Assembly: GCF_000685015.1 (NCBI RefSeq)
Contig: NZ_BAYA01000040.1
Coordinates: 1 to 54,020 of the forward strand
Source of the DNA: Paraburkholderia bannensis NBRC 103871
GTDB taxonomy: Bacteria; Pseudomonadota; Gammaproteobacteria; Burkholderiales; Burkholderiaceae
Length of the DNA stretch: 54,020 nt
Direction of reading: 5' to 3'
Both the position numbers and the translations under genes were made by a program. Shown here one piece after another: positions 9,250 to 18,007 of this stretch. Position 1 is the stretch's first letter. The number at the start of each line of letters is the position of its first letter. The notes below the pieces were generated by a model. That model had not been told where the DNA came from. It was given only the letters and a program-made list of their open reading frames with translations, and searched no databases.

Positions 9250-10811
9250 AGATTCATCCAATCGATTCAACCCTGTCCATGAAAGCACGTTGCGCTGTTC
9301 GTCTTTTGCCCCTGAGCCTCGTGCTGTTGATGAGCGGCTGCATGGTCGGCCCCGACTATCATCGTCCGCAGGTTGCCACGCCCGCGCAGTGGAAAGAGCT
9401 GCCCGGCTGGACGCAGGCCGATCCCTCCGCCGCCGCAGGCCCCAAGGGCGAATGGTGGAGCGGCTTCCAGGATCCGCTGCTGGACGAGCTTGAGCCGCTC
9501 GTGGCGGTGTCGAACCAGACCGTCGCGCAGAGCTACGCCAACTACCAGCAGGCGCTGGCCGAAGTGCGTGTGGCGCGCGCGAGCCTCTTTCCGACGATCG
9601 GCGTCACCGGATCGGCCACGCGCGAACGCGCATCCACGAGCACCAGCAGCAGCTTCAGCAGCGGCGGCGCGCGTATCGTCAACTCGGGGTCGCTGGAGGC
9701 GAACGTGAGCTGGACGCTCGACTTCTGGGGGCAGGTGCGCCGCCAGGTCGAGGAGCAGTCGGCCACGGCGCAGGCCAGCGAAGCGACGCTCGCCAATGCT
9801 CAGCTATCCGAACAGATTGCGCTCGCCAACGCCGTGATCGACCTGCGCGTCACCGACGCCGATATCGACCTGCTCACCCAGACGGTCGAGGCGTACAAGA
9901 ATTCACTGCGGGTGGTGACGGACCAGGACACGGCAGGCACCGTTGCGCCGTCCGACCTCATCACGGCGCGCACGCAACTGGAAAACGCGCAGGCGAGCCT
10001 GATCGCGCTGGGCGTTGCGCGTGCCCAGTACGAGCATGCGATTGCGGTGCTGGTCGGCCGCAATCCCGAGGACATGACGATCCCGCACAACGGCAAGTTG
10101 CCCATCCTGCCCGAGATTCCCGCGGGCGTCCCGTCGACGATGCTGCAACGCCGTCCCGACATCGCCACGGCCGAGCGGCAGATGGCCTCCGCGAATGCAG
10201 CGATTGGTGTCGCAGTCGCCGCCTACTATCCGACGATTTCGCTCTCGGCGCTCGATGGTTTCACGCAAGCGCCGCTCGCGGGGCTGCTGCACGTGAGCAA
10301 CTACGTGTGGTCGCTGGGCGCGAGCGCAACGGAGACGATCTTCGATGGCGGCGAGCGCAGCGGCGAAGTTGCCGCGGCGCGCGCGAGCTACAACGCCGCC
10401 GTCGCGAACTATCGCGCCACCGTGTTGAGCGCGTTCCAGAGCGTCGAGAACGATCTTTCGGGGCTGCGTATCCTCGCGCAGCAAAGTGACGCGCTGGACG
10501 CAGCGGTGCGCGACTCCATCCGCGGCGCGCAGATTGCGCAGAACGAGTACCAGGCGGGCACGGTCGATTACACGACGGTTGCGACGGCGCAGGCCACTCA
10601 GTTGAGCACGCAACAAAGTGCGCTCACGGTGCAGCAGTCACGCTTGCTGGACGCGGCGGCGCTGATCGGCGACCTGGGCGGCGGGTGGAGCGGCGTGCTC
10701 CATGATGCGAGCCATCCGCAGAAGGTCAGCGTCGATCCGGGCGCGAATGCCGATACGGCCGCCAGCACAAAAGCTAGCGCCAGCGCCGACGCTGCTGGGC
10801 CGACGCAATAG
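9246..10811 (+). CDS. Outer-membrane efflux channel lipoprotein (OprM/NodT family)
   Basis: 521-residue outer-membrane factor that should complete the MdtABC pump. It has a type II signal peptide with lipobox MSGC (Cys32), followed by the classic MVGPDYHRPQ start of NodT/OprM proteins, then two repeated OEP domains (for example SWTLDFWGQVRRQVEEQSA and SATETIFDGGERSGEVAAAR). The C-terminus has an Ala/Ser-rich tail after residue ~490. The ATG overlaps the mdtC stop (ATGA). A second in-frame ATG at codon 12 would still keep the signal peptide. A Rho-independent terminator follows within 30 bases, so this is the last gene of the operon. Confidence 0.9.
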   Translation: MKIHPIDSTLSMKARCAVRLLPLSLVLLMSGCMVGPDYHRPQVATPAQWKELPGWTQADPSAAAGPKGEWWSGFQDPLLDELEPLVAVSNQTVAQSYANYQQALAEVRVARASLFPTIGVTGSATRERASTSTSSSFSSGGARIVNSGSLEANVSWTLDFWGQVRRQVEEQSATAQASEATLANAQLSEQIALANAVIDLRVTDADIDLLTQTVEAYKNSLRVVTDQDTAGTVAPSDLITARTQLENAQASLIALGVARAQYEHAIAVLVGRNPEDMTIPHNGKLPILPEIPAGVPSTMLQRRPDIATAERQMASANAAIGVAVAAYYPTISLSALDGFTQAPLAGLLHVSNYVWSLGASATETIFDGGERSGEVAAARASYNAAVANYRATVLSAFQSVENDLSGLRILAQQSDALDAAVRDSIRGAQIAQNEYQAGTVDYTTVATAQATQLSTQQSALTVQQSRLLDAAALIGDLGGGWSGVLHDASHPQKVSVDPGANADTAASTKASASADAAGPTQ

Positions 10812-10838
10812 TCCGACCGTCCTGGTTCATTCGCTTTC

Positions 10839-10862
10839 AAGCCCGTCTGACAGGGGCTTTTC
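10839..10862 (+). terminator. Rho-independent terminator of the mdt operon
   Basis: AAGCCC at 10839-10844 pairs with GGGCTT at 10854-10859 around a short loop and is followed by a T-rich run (TTTTCT). It lies 28 bases after the stop of the outer-membrane channel gene. Confidence 0.75.
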
Positions 10863-11001
10863 TATTTGCGATGAGGCAATCGACAGTCAATCTTGTAAAG
10901 AAGCGTTAACTCGTGGCCGCGGCGTCAACGGCGATCCATTCCTGCCCGTTAGCCCGTGCAGACGCAAGTCGCGTCATTCAACTACGAACACGAGGAAGAA
11001 T

Positions 11002-11304
11002 ATGAAGAAGTCGTCCATGGCCGTTTTGCTTTCCCTGTCTGCGATCGCGAGCATCGCCTCGGCACAGAATGCGGATAACGGCATCCAGATGAGCAACGAC
11101 CCGGCACGCGCCGCACAGGTCGAAGCGCACGCACGCAACGTGCAGGCCCAGCCCTCGACCGTTCAGTTCGACGAAGCGTCGGATTCCGCGCGCGCGCCGG
11201 CCTCGCAGGCGCACAGCGGCCATCGCGCGCACAGCACGAAGCATTCGAAGGCGACCACGAAGCATCATAAGAAGCACGCCCACAAGCACCACGCTGCACA
11301 GTAA
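11002..11304 (+). CDS. Small exported His/Lys-rich protein, 100 residues
   Basis: Not assigned to a family. Residues 1-21 are a Sec signal peptide (MKKSSMAVLLSLSAIASIAS, cleavage near SA-QN). The middle is Ala/Gln-rich. The last ~35 residues are crowded with His and Lys (for example KHHKKHAHKHHAAQ), which gives a strongly basic, potentially metal- or anion-binding periplasmic tail. The ATG at 11002 has a GAGGAA site 5-6 bases upstream; a longer in-frame start at 10702 overlaps the previous gene's end and terminator and is rejected. It stands alone between a terminator and a large hairpin. Confidence 0.75.
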   Translation: MKKSSMAVLLSLSAIASIASAQNADNGIQMSNDPARAAQVEAHARNVQAQPSTVQFDEASDSARAPASQAHSGHRAHSTKHSKATTKHHKKHAHKHHAAQ

Positions 11305-11316
11305 CAGGCATCGCCA

Positions 11317-11346
11317 CAGCCGCAGGGGCGCTGCCCCTGGCGGCTG
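11317..11346 (+). terminator. Strong GC-rich hairpin after the His-rich protein gene
   Basis: CAGCCGC-AGGGGC pairs with GCCCCTGGCGGCTG, giving a 13-bp stem with one bulged C and a 3-base loop, 12 bases after the stop at 11304. There is no U-run afterwards, so it may act as an mRNA 3'-end stabiliser or a weak terminator. Confidence 0.5.
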
Positions 11347-11624
11347 ACAAAGCGGCCGCAATGGCCACTGCGTCTGCCCAAGGTTCGACAACGTTCGTTC
11401 GTGCGACGTTTCGGCACGTTCGCAAGCGTTGCGATGCAACGTCCTGACACGGAGTGGGGCTCGCCCAGCATGGCTGCGCAGGCTGCCATCGGTGATTTGC
11501 GCGATTGGCTATGCTGCGTTGTCGGCGTTTGGTTGCATCGACGCCAACGCGTGCCGCCGACTCACACCATCATATGCCGCGCCTGCGGTGCGCGGCGCCC
11601 CTACACCGTGTTCAGGAGTACTCC
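11347..11624. other. Intergenic stretch before the glycine-zipper protein gene
   Basis: Together with the preceding hairpin, this is part of a ~320-base gap. I see no coding frame with a ribosome binding site other than the one at the end serving the next gene (AGGAG at 11614-11618), and no clear promoter hexamers. Confidence 0.45.
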
Positions 11625-12077
11625 ATGAAACAGCTTGGCATCGGCCTCTTGCTCGTACTCTCGTCACTGTCATTTGCACAGCAGCATCCGGCCGTCTACC
11701 CCGCACATGGCCAGTCGGCGCAAAAACAGCAACAGGACGAAGGCGCCTGTTATGCGTGGGCGAAACAGAACACGGGCATCGATCCAGCGGTTGCTGCGCA
11801 ACCCGTCCAGACGCCCACTGGCCCGACCGGTGCACGCGTGGCCGGCGCAGCGCGAGGCGCCGCTGCTGGCGCGATCATCGGCGACGTGAGCGGCAACAGC
11901 GCTGGCCACGGCGCAGCGGTCGGCGCGACAGCCGGCGCGGTCGCGGGCGGCGTGCGCGCGCGGCGCGAACATGCGGCCCAGGCCCAGGCGCAGCAGCAGA
12001 CACAAGGCGCCGAACTCACTACGTACTGGAGGGCGTTCGGTGCCTGCATGCAGGGGCGCGGCTACACGGTTCAGTGA
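11625..12077 (+). CDS. Exported glycine-zipper protein
   Basis: 150-residue secreted or membrane-associated protein. Residues 1-18 are a Sec signal peptide (MKQLGIGLLLVLSSLSFA). A conserved-looking DEGACYAWAKQNTG motif follows at ~38-51, then a glycine/alanine-zipper membrane segment (~66-112, GAARGAAAGAIIGDVSGN and GAAVGATAGAVAGGV). The C-terminus ends TYWRAFGACMQGRGYTVQ. The two Cys that flank the zipper could be bonded in the periplasm. This layout is that of YMGG/glycine-zipper envelope proteins of unknown role common in Burkholderiaceae. ATG 11625 has AGGAG seven bases upstream; a longer frame from 11505 lacks this and would bury the signal peptide. Confidence 0.8.
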   Translation: MKQLGIGLLLVLSSLSFAQQHPAVYPAHGQSAQKQQQDEGACYAWAKQNTGIDPAVAAQPVQTPTGPTGARVAGAARGAAAGAIIGDVSGNSAGHGAAVGATAGAVAGGVRARREHAAQAQAQQQTQGAELTTYWRAFGACMQGRGYTVQ

Positions 12078-12157
12078 CGCACCGGCACAGGTTCAACTAT
12101 CAGGATTGCAAACAAGTTTTTCGACGGCAAGCCGTGGCAAAGCGAGCGTTCATGCGC

Positions 12158-12622
12158 TCAGTTGCACGGCTTGGCCTGCGAGTTCTGCGCGGCCTCGTGC
12201 AAAGGCATTGCCGAGGCCGGCAAACCGAAAACCGCGTCGAAGACCAGGTTAAAGATGTACGCGTAGACCAGAAAAAACACCGTGAGGCCGATGTCCATGG
12301 CGAAGGCCTCGAACAGCGACACGCGCAGCGTCAGCGCGATCATCGGCACCAGGAAGATCACCAGCCCGCCCTCGAAGCCGATCGCATGCAGCACGCGTCG
12401 CAAAGGGCTACGTCCGCGTTGGGTCTGACGCGCTTCCCAGCGTTCGAACAGCCAGTTGTAGAGCGCATTCCACGCCACCGCGACGAGCGAGGTGAAGACC
12501 GCCGCTGCGCCCGCGCGATCCGCGCCGCTGCCCGCGACCGAGGCGAAGCTCGTGCCGGTGATGAGAATGCCCAGCCCTTCGAACAGCGTGAGGTAGACGA
12601 CCCGGCGCTTGATGCCTTGCAT
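12158..12622 (-). CDS. PACE-family efflux transporter (AceI-like)
   Basis: 154-residue inner-membrane protein with four predicted helices, made of two tandem 'bacterial transmembrane pair' units as in the chlorhexidine/short-diamine exporter AceI. Visible family motifs are RRVVYLTLFEGLG with Glu15 (the proton-coupling residue in AceI), WNALYNWLFERWE, the second-half RVLHAIGFEGGL, and VYAYIFNLVFD. It likely exports biocides or diamines using the proton gradient. It is transcribed alone, convergent with the glycine-zipper gene and without an adjacent regulator. Substrate is inference from the family. Confidence 0.88.
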   Translation of the reverse strand: MQGIKRRVVYLTLFEGLGILITGTSFASVAGSGADRAGAAAVFTSLVAVAWNALYNWLFERWEARQTQRGRSPLRRVLHAIGFEGGLVIFLVPMIALTLRVSLFEAFAMDIGLTVFFLVYAYIFNLVFDAVFGLPASAMPLHEAAQNSQAKPCN

Positions 12623-12791
12623 GACCTGAACGCTCCGTTATGTAACGCGTCACTGGAAGCGCCGATACTACACGAACGGCACGAAGGCGAATAACCGCAG
12701 CGCGGCCGCGGTTATTGGCCTAGTCGAGCTATTGGACGCGGCAGGAAGCGACTCAAAGCACCTGAAAGCGCCTGGCGGCGCCCGTCGGCAT

Positions 12792-13451
12792 TCAGGCGAG
12801 GTCGGTAAAGACCGCTTCCGTGGTGAGACGCGACTTCGGCAGTTTCGCGTTGAAGTCGTCGGCGCTGCGGTAGCCAAGTCCGACCACGACAATCGCCGTC
12901 AGGCCGCGTGCGGCGAGGCCCAGTTCTTCGTCCAGCGCCTTCGCATCGAAACCTTCCATCGGGCAGGCGTCGATTTCGAGCGTCGATGCGCCGATCAGCA
13001 GCGTGCCAAGCGCGAGATACGCCTGCTTCTCCATCCATGCGGACAGGTCGTCACGCTCGCGATGCAGGTTGACGTAGAAGCCGCGCGTGTTCTGCTGCGT
13101 CGTCTTTGCTTCGGCGCTGGCAAAGCGGCCGTCGGCCTCTTCCTGCGCCAGCACGGCGTCCAGATGCGCTTCGTCCATGTCCTTGCGCACGCACAGCACC
13201 ATGACGTGCGAGGCGCGCGTGACCTTCGCTTCGTTATAGGCATAGCCCGGCTGCATCGACTTCGCGACGCGAGCGCGCGCAGCGTCGCTTTCGGCGACGA
13301 CAAAGTGCCACGGCTGCGAGTTCACCGACGACGGGCTGAAGCGGATCAGTTCCTTCAGTTCATCGATGACGGCGGCCGGAATCTTGCGGGCGGGATCGAA
13401 AGCCTTGGTGGCGTGGCGGTTCTTGGCGAAGCGGGTGAGATTCAACGACAT
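12792..13451 (-). CDS. nfsB: Oxygen-insensitive NAD(P)H nitroreductase, NfsB type
   Basis: 219-residue flavoprotein of the nitroreductase family, cytoplasmic dimer with FMN. It follows E. coli NfsB closely along its length: KNRHATKAFDPARKI for the FMN-phosphate site, SPSSVNSQPWHFVV, EEADGRFASAEAK, and the C-terminal ADDFNAKLPKSRL. It would reduce nitroaromatics and quinones by two-electron steps. The ATG at 13449-13451 follows a usable purine-rich site (CAGGAGT) on the reverse strand. It is divergent from the YjbQ gene with 141 bases between them. No operon partner is visible. Confidence 0.88.
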   Translation of the reverse strand: MSLNLTRFAKNRHATKAFDPARKIPAAVIDELKELIRFSPSSVNSQPWHFVVAESDAARARVAKSMQPGYAYNEAKVTRASHVMVLCVRKDMDEAHLDAVLAQEEADGRFASAEAKTTQQNTRGFYVNLHRERDDLSAWMEKQAYLALGTLLIGASTLEIDACPMEGFDAKALDEELGLAARGLTAIVVVGLGYRSADDFNAKLPKSRLTTEAVFTDLA

Positions 13452-13592
13452 ACTCCTGGCATGCTCCGGTAATCGGGGCGGTGACTTGGCAAGGCCGGTA
13501 TCCTACCAGCCTGGGCCGTTTCGCGTGCGGGGCGGCCGATGTAACCCACGCAGTCCATGCTACACGCGGCATCGCTCCAGGAGGTTCTAGTC

Positions 13593-14012
13593 ATGCGCCA
13601 GACGATTCATCATTTGCAGGTTCGCGCGCGCTTGCGCGGGCTCGTTGAATTCACGCAGGAAGTGCGCATGTTCGTGCGCGAAAGCGGCATTGGCACCGGC
13701 TTGCTGACGCTGTTCTGCCGCCATACGTCGGCGTCGCTGCTGATCCAGGAGAACGCAGACGCTTCCGTGCGTCGGGATCTCGAACGCTATTTCGATGAAC
13801 TCGCGCCCGAAGACCCACAGCGCTATGAGCACGACACCGAAGGCCCCGACGACATGCCCGCTCATCTGCGCACCGCCCTCACCCAGACACAGTTGTCGAT
13901 TCCAGTCGAGCACGGCGAACCGCTGCTCGGCACCTGGCAAGGCATTTACCTCTTCGAGCATCGCCGCCATGCGAGCACCCGCGAGGTCGTCTTGCATCTG
14001 ATCGGCGAATAG
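13593..14012 (+). CDS. YjbQ/UPF0047 family protein
   Basis: 139-residue cytoplasmic protein of the YjbQ family, annotated elsewhere as secondary thiamine-phosphate synthase because some members complement thiE mutants weakly. Family signatures present are CRHTSASLLIQENAD (~39-53), HDTEGPDDMPAHLRTAL (~80-96) and LGTWQGIYLFEHR near the end. Conserved His and Asp residues suggest metal binding. The start at ATG 13593 is set by the GGAGG a few bases before it; an in-frame ATG at 13557 lacks a site. The true cellular role of the family is unsettled. Confidence 0.88.
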   Translation: MRQTIHHLQVRARLRGLVEFTQEVRMFVRESGIGTGLLTLFCRHTSASLLIQENADASVRRDLERYFDELAPEDPQRYEHDTEGPDDMPAHLRTALTQTQLSIPVEHGEPLLGTWQGIYLFEHRRHASTREVVLHLIGE

Positions 14013-14131
14013 TCACCCGGGCCCGCCCGGCGCGCCCCGAAGCCCTTACAAGCAAAGCCGCTGCACAGGCGCTATGCTTGTGCGTTGCGATTTCCCCCTC
14101 AACCGATCAACCGAATTCTCAAGGAACATCC

Positions 14132-14845
14132 ATGACACAGTCCAGCGGCTCCATGATCAGCTTTAACCGCCCCGACGGTAAATCGCTCCAGGGCTACCTG
14201 GCCACGCCTGAGAAGACCGAAGGCGCGCCCGCCATCGTCGTGATCCAGGAATGGTGGGGCTTGAACGACCAGATTCGCGGCGTCGCCGACCGCCTCGCCA
14301 AGGCCGGTTACTACGCGCTCGTCCCCGACCTCTATCGCGGCAAGCAGACCGTCGAGGAAGAAGAGGCGCACCACCTGATGAGCGGCCTCGACTTTGGCGA
14401 TGCCGCTTCGCAGGACATCCGTGGCGCGGTCGACCACCTGAAGACGCTGACCGACCGCATCGGCGTAACCGGCTACTGCATGGGCGGCGCGCTCACGCTG
14501 CTGGCCGCCAACCAGATCCCGGGCCTGTCGGGCGCGGTCGTGTGGTACGGCTTCCCCCCGCTCGAATACCTCGACGCGAGCAAGATCACCGTGCCGGTGC
14601 TCGGCCACTGGGGGACGCAGGACGCGTTCTTCAAGATCGAGACCGTCGACGAACTCGAAACGAAGCTGCGTGACGGCGGCGTGAACGTCGAGTTCCATCG
14701 TTATATGGCGTTCCACGCGTTTGCGAACGAAACCGCCGTTGGTGAAGGCCGCATCTCGCACACGCAGTTCGATCCGGTCTGGTCGCAACAGGCCTGGGAT
14801 CGCACGCTCACGTTCTGGGGCCGCACGCTCTGGAACAAAGGCTAA
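14132..14845 (+). CDS. Dienelactone hydrolase family protein
   Basis: 237-residue alpha/beta hydrolase of the dienelactone hydrolase family, likely cytoplasmic. Catalytic residues can be placed: nucleophile Cys116 in GYCMGGA, Asp164 in WGTQDAF, His195 in FHAFANE, and the partner Glu40 in QEWWGL. Active DLH enzymes hydrolyse dienelactone to maleylacetate in chlorocatechol routes. No other genes of that pathway are next to it, so the physiological substrate is open. ATG 14132 follows AAGGAAC. A strong bidirectional terminator lies just downstream, between this gene and the convergent permease gene. Confidence 0.88.
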   Translation: MTQSSGSMISFNRPDGKSLQGYLATPEKTEGAPAIVVIQEWWGLNDQIRGVADRLAKAGYYALVPDLYRGKQTVEEEEAHHLMSGLDFGDAASQDIRGAVDHLKTLTDRIGVTGYCMGGALTLLAANQIPGLSGAVVWYGFPPLEYLDASKITVPVLGHWGTQDAFFKIETVDELETKLRDGGVNVEFHRYMAFHAFANETAVGEGRISHTQFDPVWSQQAWDRTLTFWGRTLWNKG

Positions 14846-14876
14846 ACGCATTCGTCGGATGTAGATGTCAAAAAAG

Positions 14877-14915
14877 AACGCGGCGCATGCTTTTCAGCAT
14901 GCGCCGCGTTTCTCT
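14877..14915. terminator. Bidirectional Rho-independent terminator
   Basis: A perfect 14-bp stem (AACGCGGCGCATGC at 14877-14890 with its complement at 14897-14910) closes a TTTTCA loop. It is followed by TCTCT on the plus strand and flanked by AAAAAAG on the other side, which is a U-run for the minus strand. It separates the dienelactone hydrolase gene from the convergent permease operon. Confidence 0.85.
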
Positions 14916-14941
14916 ATCTACTGGCAAGCGCTGTCGCCAGC

Positions 14942-16462
14942 TCAGTGCGACTTGCCCGCCGCGCCATCCAGCAACGCGATCTCACGCTCGCTCTGCAACA
15001 CCGCCTTGCGCTCGCCTTCCGCGTCGATCGAGCGCGCCAGCACCAGGTACGCAACCGCCGACACCAGCAGCCCTACCGCCCAGGCCACATCCACGCCGCC
15101 GATACGCGCCGCCAGCGGCCCCGTATAGATGCCCGGCAGGACAAAGAACGGCACGGTCGAAGCGAAGCCCACCGCATAAGCGATCAGCCCGCGCGAACCC
15201 CATGCGCCGTAAAGACCGTTGGGCGTGAACAGCTGCGTGATCGCATAGTGGCCGCGTCGCACGAAGAAGAAGTCGACCAGGTTCACCGACGTCCAGGGCA
15301 CCAGCAGATACAGCATGATCGTGAGCGCCGCGAACAGAATGTCGATCGCATTGCCCGACAGCGACAGTGAAATCACCACCCACACGAGACCCAGCGCGAG
15401 CACCGTAATCACGCGCACCGCCGAAGTGGGCCGCACGGGCTTGAACGAATCCACCGCCGTGACCACGGTCAGCATCGCGCTGTAGGCGTTCAGGCCCATC
15501 GTCGCGACCATCGCCCCCACCGAAGCCAGCGAGATCAGCACGCCGAAGCCGCGGAACATCGCATTGCCCGCATCGTAGAGCGCGACAAGGCCATCCGATG
15601 CGCCCAGACGCGTTGCGAGCCACGCACCCAGCGCAATCAGCCAGATCGCCGATGCCGATGCGCCGATAAACACCGCCGCAATAATGGCGCGCGGTTTCGT
15701 CTCGCGCGGCAGATAGCGCGAGTAGTCCGACACATACGGCGCATATGTGATGTTGTAGCTCGCGCTAGCCGCAAACTGCGCGGCAAACGCGACGAGCGAG
15801 AAGCCGCCCGCATGCGCCACGCCGGCCTTCACGCCCACTGCGCCGAACAGGATCCAGAGCGTGAGCAGCACGTAAAGCGGCAGGCTCGCCACCAGCAGCC
15901 ACTTGAACACGCGATGCAGCCAGTCGTGTCCATAGATCGCCAGCGCCAGCGCGATCAGCGCCGTCACGATGGTCACGAGCGTCGGCGACCAGCCGAAGAT
16001 CCCCTTCACGCCGCTCGCCATCAGCACCGTATCGACCACATTGAAGCCGATGAACGTGAACAGCGTGGCAATCAGGATCAGCACCACGCCGCGATAGCCG
16101 AACTGCGCGCGCGACTGGATCATCTGCGGCAGGCCCAGATGCGCGCCCTGCGAAGCGTGAAAGGCCATGAACAGCGTGCCGAACAAAATGCCGAGCACGC
16201 CCGAGAGAATCGTGTAGCCCAGCGAGAGCCCCATGCTCGGCCCCACGAAACCAATGGCGATCGTGAAGAACTGAAAATTGCCGAGGAACCAGAACGGCCC
16301 CTGGCCCGCCACGCTGCCGTGACGTTCGTGCGCGGGGACGTAGTCGATCGAGCGCACCTCGATCTTGCGCCACTTGCCGGGCTTCGCGTTGGGTGCGTCG
16401 GCGCTGTCGCTCGCGCCGGTTGCGGTGGGCGCTGCCCAGCCATTAACGTTATCGGTGCTCAT
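14942..16462 (-). CDS. NCS1-family permease (purine/cytosine permease type)
   Basis: 506-residue inner-membrane transporter with about 12 helices, of the nucleobase-cation-symport-1 family. The N-terminal SIDYVPAHERHGSVAGQGPFWFLGNFQFF segment (~39-67) with helix 1, the LPQMIQSRAQFGYRGV loop after helix 3, and SYNITYAPYVSDYSRYLPRE around helix 6 are typical of the CodB/PurP-like branch. It is the last gene of the run gbuA, NTF2-like, aldehyde dehydrogenase, permease, with 39 bases to the previous stop. Position suggests it imports the substrate of that pathway, a guanidino acid such as 4-guanidinobutyrate, and not a nucleobase; that is inference. It ends at a strong terminator. Confidence 0.85.
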   Translation of the reverse strand: MSTDNVNGWAAPTATGASDSADAPNAKPGKWRKIEVRSIDYVPAHERHGSVAGQGPFWFLGNFQFFTIAIGFVGPSMGLSLGYTILSGVLGILFGTLFMAFHASQGAHLGLPQMIQSRAQFGYRGVVLILIATLFTFIGFNVVDTVLMASGVKGIFGWSPTLVTIVTALIALALAIYGHDWLHRVFKWLLVASLPLYVLLTLWILFGAVGVKAGVAHAGGFSLVAFAAQFAASASYNITYAPYVSDYSRYLPRETKPRAIIAAVFIGASASAIWLIALGAWLATRLGASDGLVALYDAGNAMFRGFGVLISLASVGAMVATMGLNAYSAMLTVVTAVDSFKPVRPTSAVRVITVLALGLVWVVISLSLSGNAIDILFAALTIMLYLLVPWTSVNLVDFFFVRRGHYAITQLFTPNGLYGAWGSRGLIAYAVGFASTVPFFVLPGIYTGPLAARIGGVDVAWAVGLLVSAVAYLVLARSIDAEGERKAVLQSEREIALLDGAAGKSH

Positions 16463-16501
16463 CTGTCTCTTCCTCGTGGATTCTTTGCGGGGCGCAGCGT
16501 G

Positions 16502-18007
16502 TCAGGGCTGCGCCGGATGAGCTGCGCCTGCGCGCGCCCGGATGACGTGCTTGATTTCCTGGTAAGCGCGCACGCCCCAGGGCCCGAGTTCGCGGCCAAG
16601 GCCGCTGAGCTTGCGTCCGCCCCAACCCGTCTGCGGGAAGATCACCTGCGGGGCGTTCACCCAGACCACGCCCGCTTCGCAGGCATCGCTGACTCGCGCG
16701 GCGCGCGCCGGATCGGCCGTGAGCACCGTGGCGACGAGGCCATAGTCGCTGTCGTTGGCGAGCGCGATCGCTTCGTATTCCGTATCGAATGGCCGAACCA
16801 GCGCGACCGGCCCGAAGATCTCCTCGCACCAGAGCACGTTGTCGGGCGCGACGTTGGCGCAGACCGTCGGCGCGACGAAGAATCCGCCTTCCCGTTGCGT
16901 GGCCGCGGCGCCCCCACACAGCACGCGTGCGCCCTGCTCCTTGCCGCGCGCGAGCAGGCCCAGCACACGCTCGCGCTGTGCGGCGCTGATGAGCGGCCCC
17001 ACGCGCACATCGTCAACGTGCGGTGCGCCCACCACGGCGCTACGGGCGAGCGCGACGAGCTTTTCCACGAACGCGTCGTGCAGCGCCCGCGCCACCAGCA
17101 CGCGCGACGTTGCCGAACACATCTGTCCCGCGTTGAAGAATGCGCCATTGAACGCGAGTTCGACGGCTTCATCCAGGTCGGCGTCGTCGAATACGATCAG
17201 CGCCGACTTGCCGCCCAGTTCGAGCGAGACCCGCTGCATGCGCCCGGCGGCGGCGCGCATGACCGCCTGGCCTGCCGCCGTGCTGCCCGTGAACGACACC
17301 TTCGCCACGCCGCGATGCGAGGCAAGCTGCGCGCCCACCTCGCGGCCGCCCGCGACCAGGTTCACCACGCCTGCGGGCACGCCGGCCGCCGTGACGATAT
17401 CGACGAGCGCGCGTTCGGCCAGCGGCGTCAGTTCCGAAGGCTTGATGACCACCGTGCAGCCCGCCGCGAGTGCGGGCGCGAGCTTCCACGCCGCCGTCAC
17501 GAGCGGGAAGTTCCACGGCACGATCAGCGCGCAGACGCCTACGGCCTCGTGCCGCACATCGGCTTCGAATGCGGCGTCGGGCAACGCGACGGGCGTGCGC
17601 TCGGCCACGCCGCCCTCGGCGCACAACTGCGCGTAGTAGCGGAAGGTGGCCGCGGCGTCGCTGACATCGAGTTCGGCTTCAAAGCGCGGCTTGCCATTGC
17701 ACCGCATCTGCAGTTCGACGAGATCGCGCGCATGGGCTTCTATGCCTTGCGCGATGCTTTCGAGGCGTTCGCCGCGCTGCGTGACGCTCGCGCTGCGCCA
17801 GCCGCGCAAGGCCCGCGCGGCAGCCGCTACGGCTTCATCGACATCGTCGGCGTCGGCACTCGACACCCGCGCATACGGCTGCGCGCTGCACGGATCGACG
17901 AGTTCGAGCAGCACGCCCGCGCCCTGTCGCCACGCACCGTCGATAAACACGCCCGGCTCGATCGCGAGCGAGGACGCTGCAACCGTGCACATCGATTCGC
18001 GCTTCAT
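16502..18007 (-). CDS. NAD(P)-dependent aldehyde dehydrogenase
   Basis: 501-residue aldehyde dehydrogenase with complete active site: PWNFP with Asn166, KPSE at ~189-192, FTGSTAAG, general base Glu263 in LELGGKS, nucleophile Cys297 in GQMCSAT, and EEIFGPVA near 390. It oxidises an aldehyde to a carboxylate in the cytoplasm. The start ATG at 18007 overlaps the stop of the NTF2-like gene by four bases (ATGA); a longer frame starting at 18088 lies inside that gene. Next to a guanidinobutyrase, plausible substrates are 4-guanidinobutyraldehyde (upstream of GbuA) or succinate semialdehyde (downstream of GABA). Sequence alone does not decide between them. Confidence 0.9.
   Translation of the reverse strand: MKRESMCTVAASSLAIEPGVFIDGAWRQGAGVLLELVDPCSAQPYARVSSADADDVDEAVAAAARALRGWRSASVTQRGERLESIAQGIEAHARDLVELQMRCNGKPRFEAELDVSDAAATFRYYAQLCAEGGVAERTPVALPDAAFEADVRHEAVGVCALIVPWNFPLVTAAWKLAPALAAGCTVVIKPSELTPLAERALVDIVTAAGVPAGVVNLVAGGREVGAQLASHRGVAKVSFTGSTAAGQAVMRAAAGRMQRVSLELGGKSALIVFDDADLDEAVELAFNGAFFNAGQMCSATSRVLVARALHDAFVEKLVALARSAVVGAPHVDDVRVGPLISAAQRERVLGLLARGKEQGARVLCGGAAATQREGGFFVAPTVCANVAPDNVLWCEEIFGPVALVRPFDTEYEAIALANDSDYGLVATVLTADPARAARVSDACEAGVVWVNAPQVIFPQTGWGGRKLSGLGRELGPWGVRAYQEIKHVIRARAGAAHPAQP

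Noticed and set aside
11429..12694. 421-codon plus-strand frame covering the glycine-zipper and PACE genes
   Set aside because: It overlaps two genes with recognisable products and signal or membrane features, and its own product is Arg-rich without pattern.
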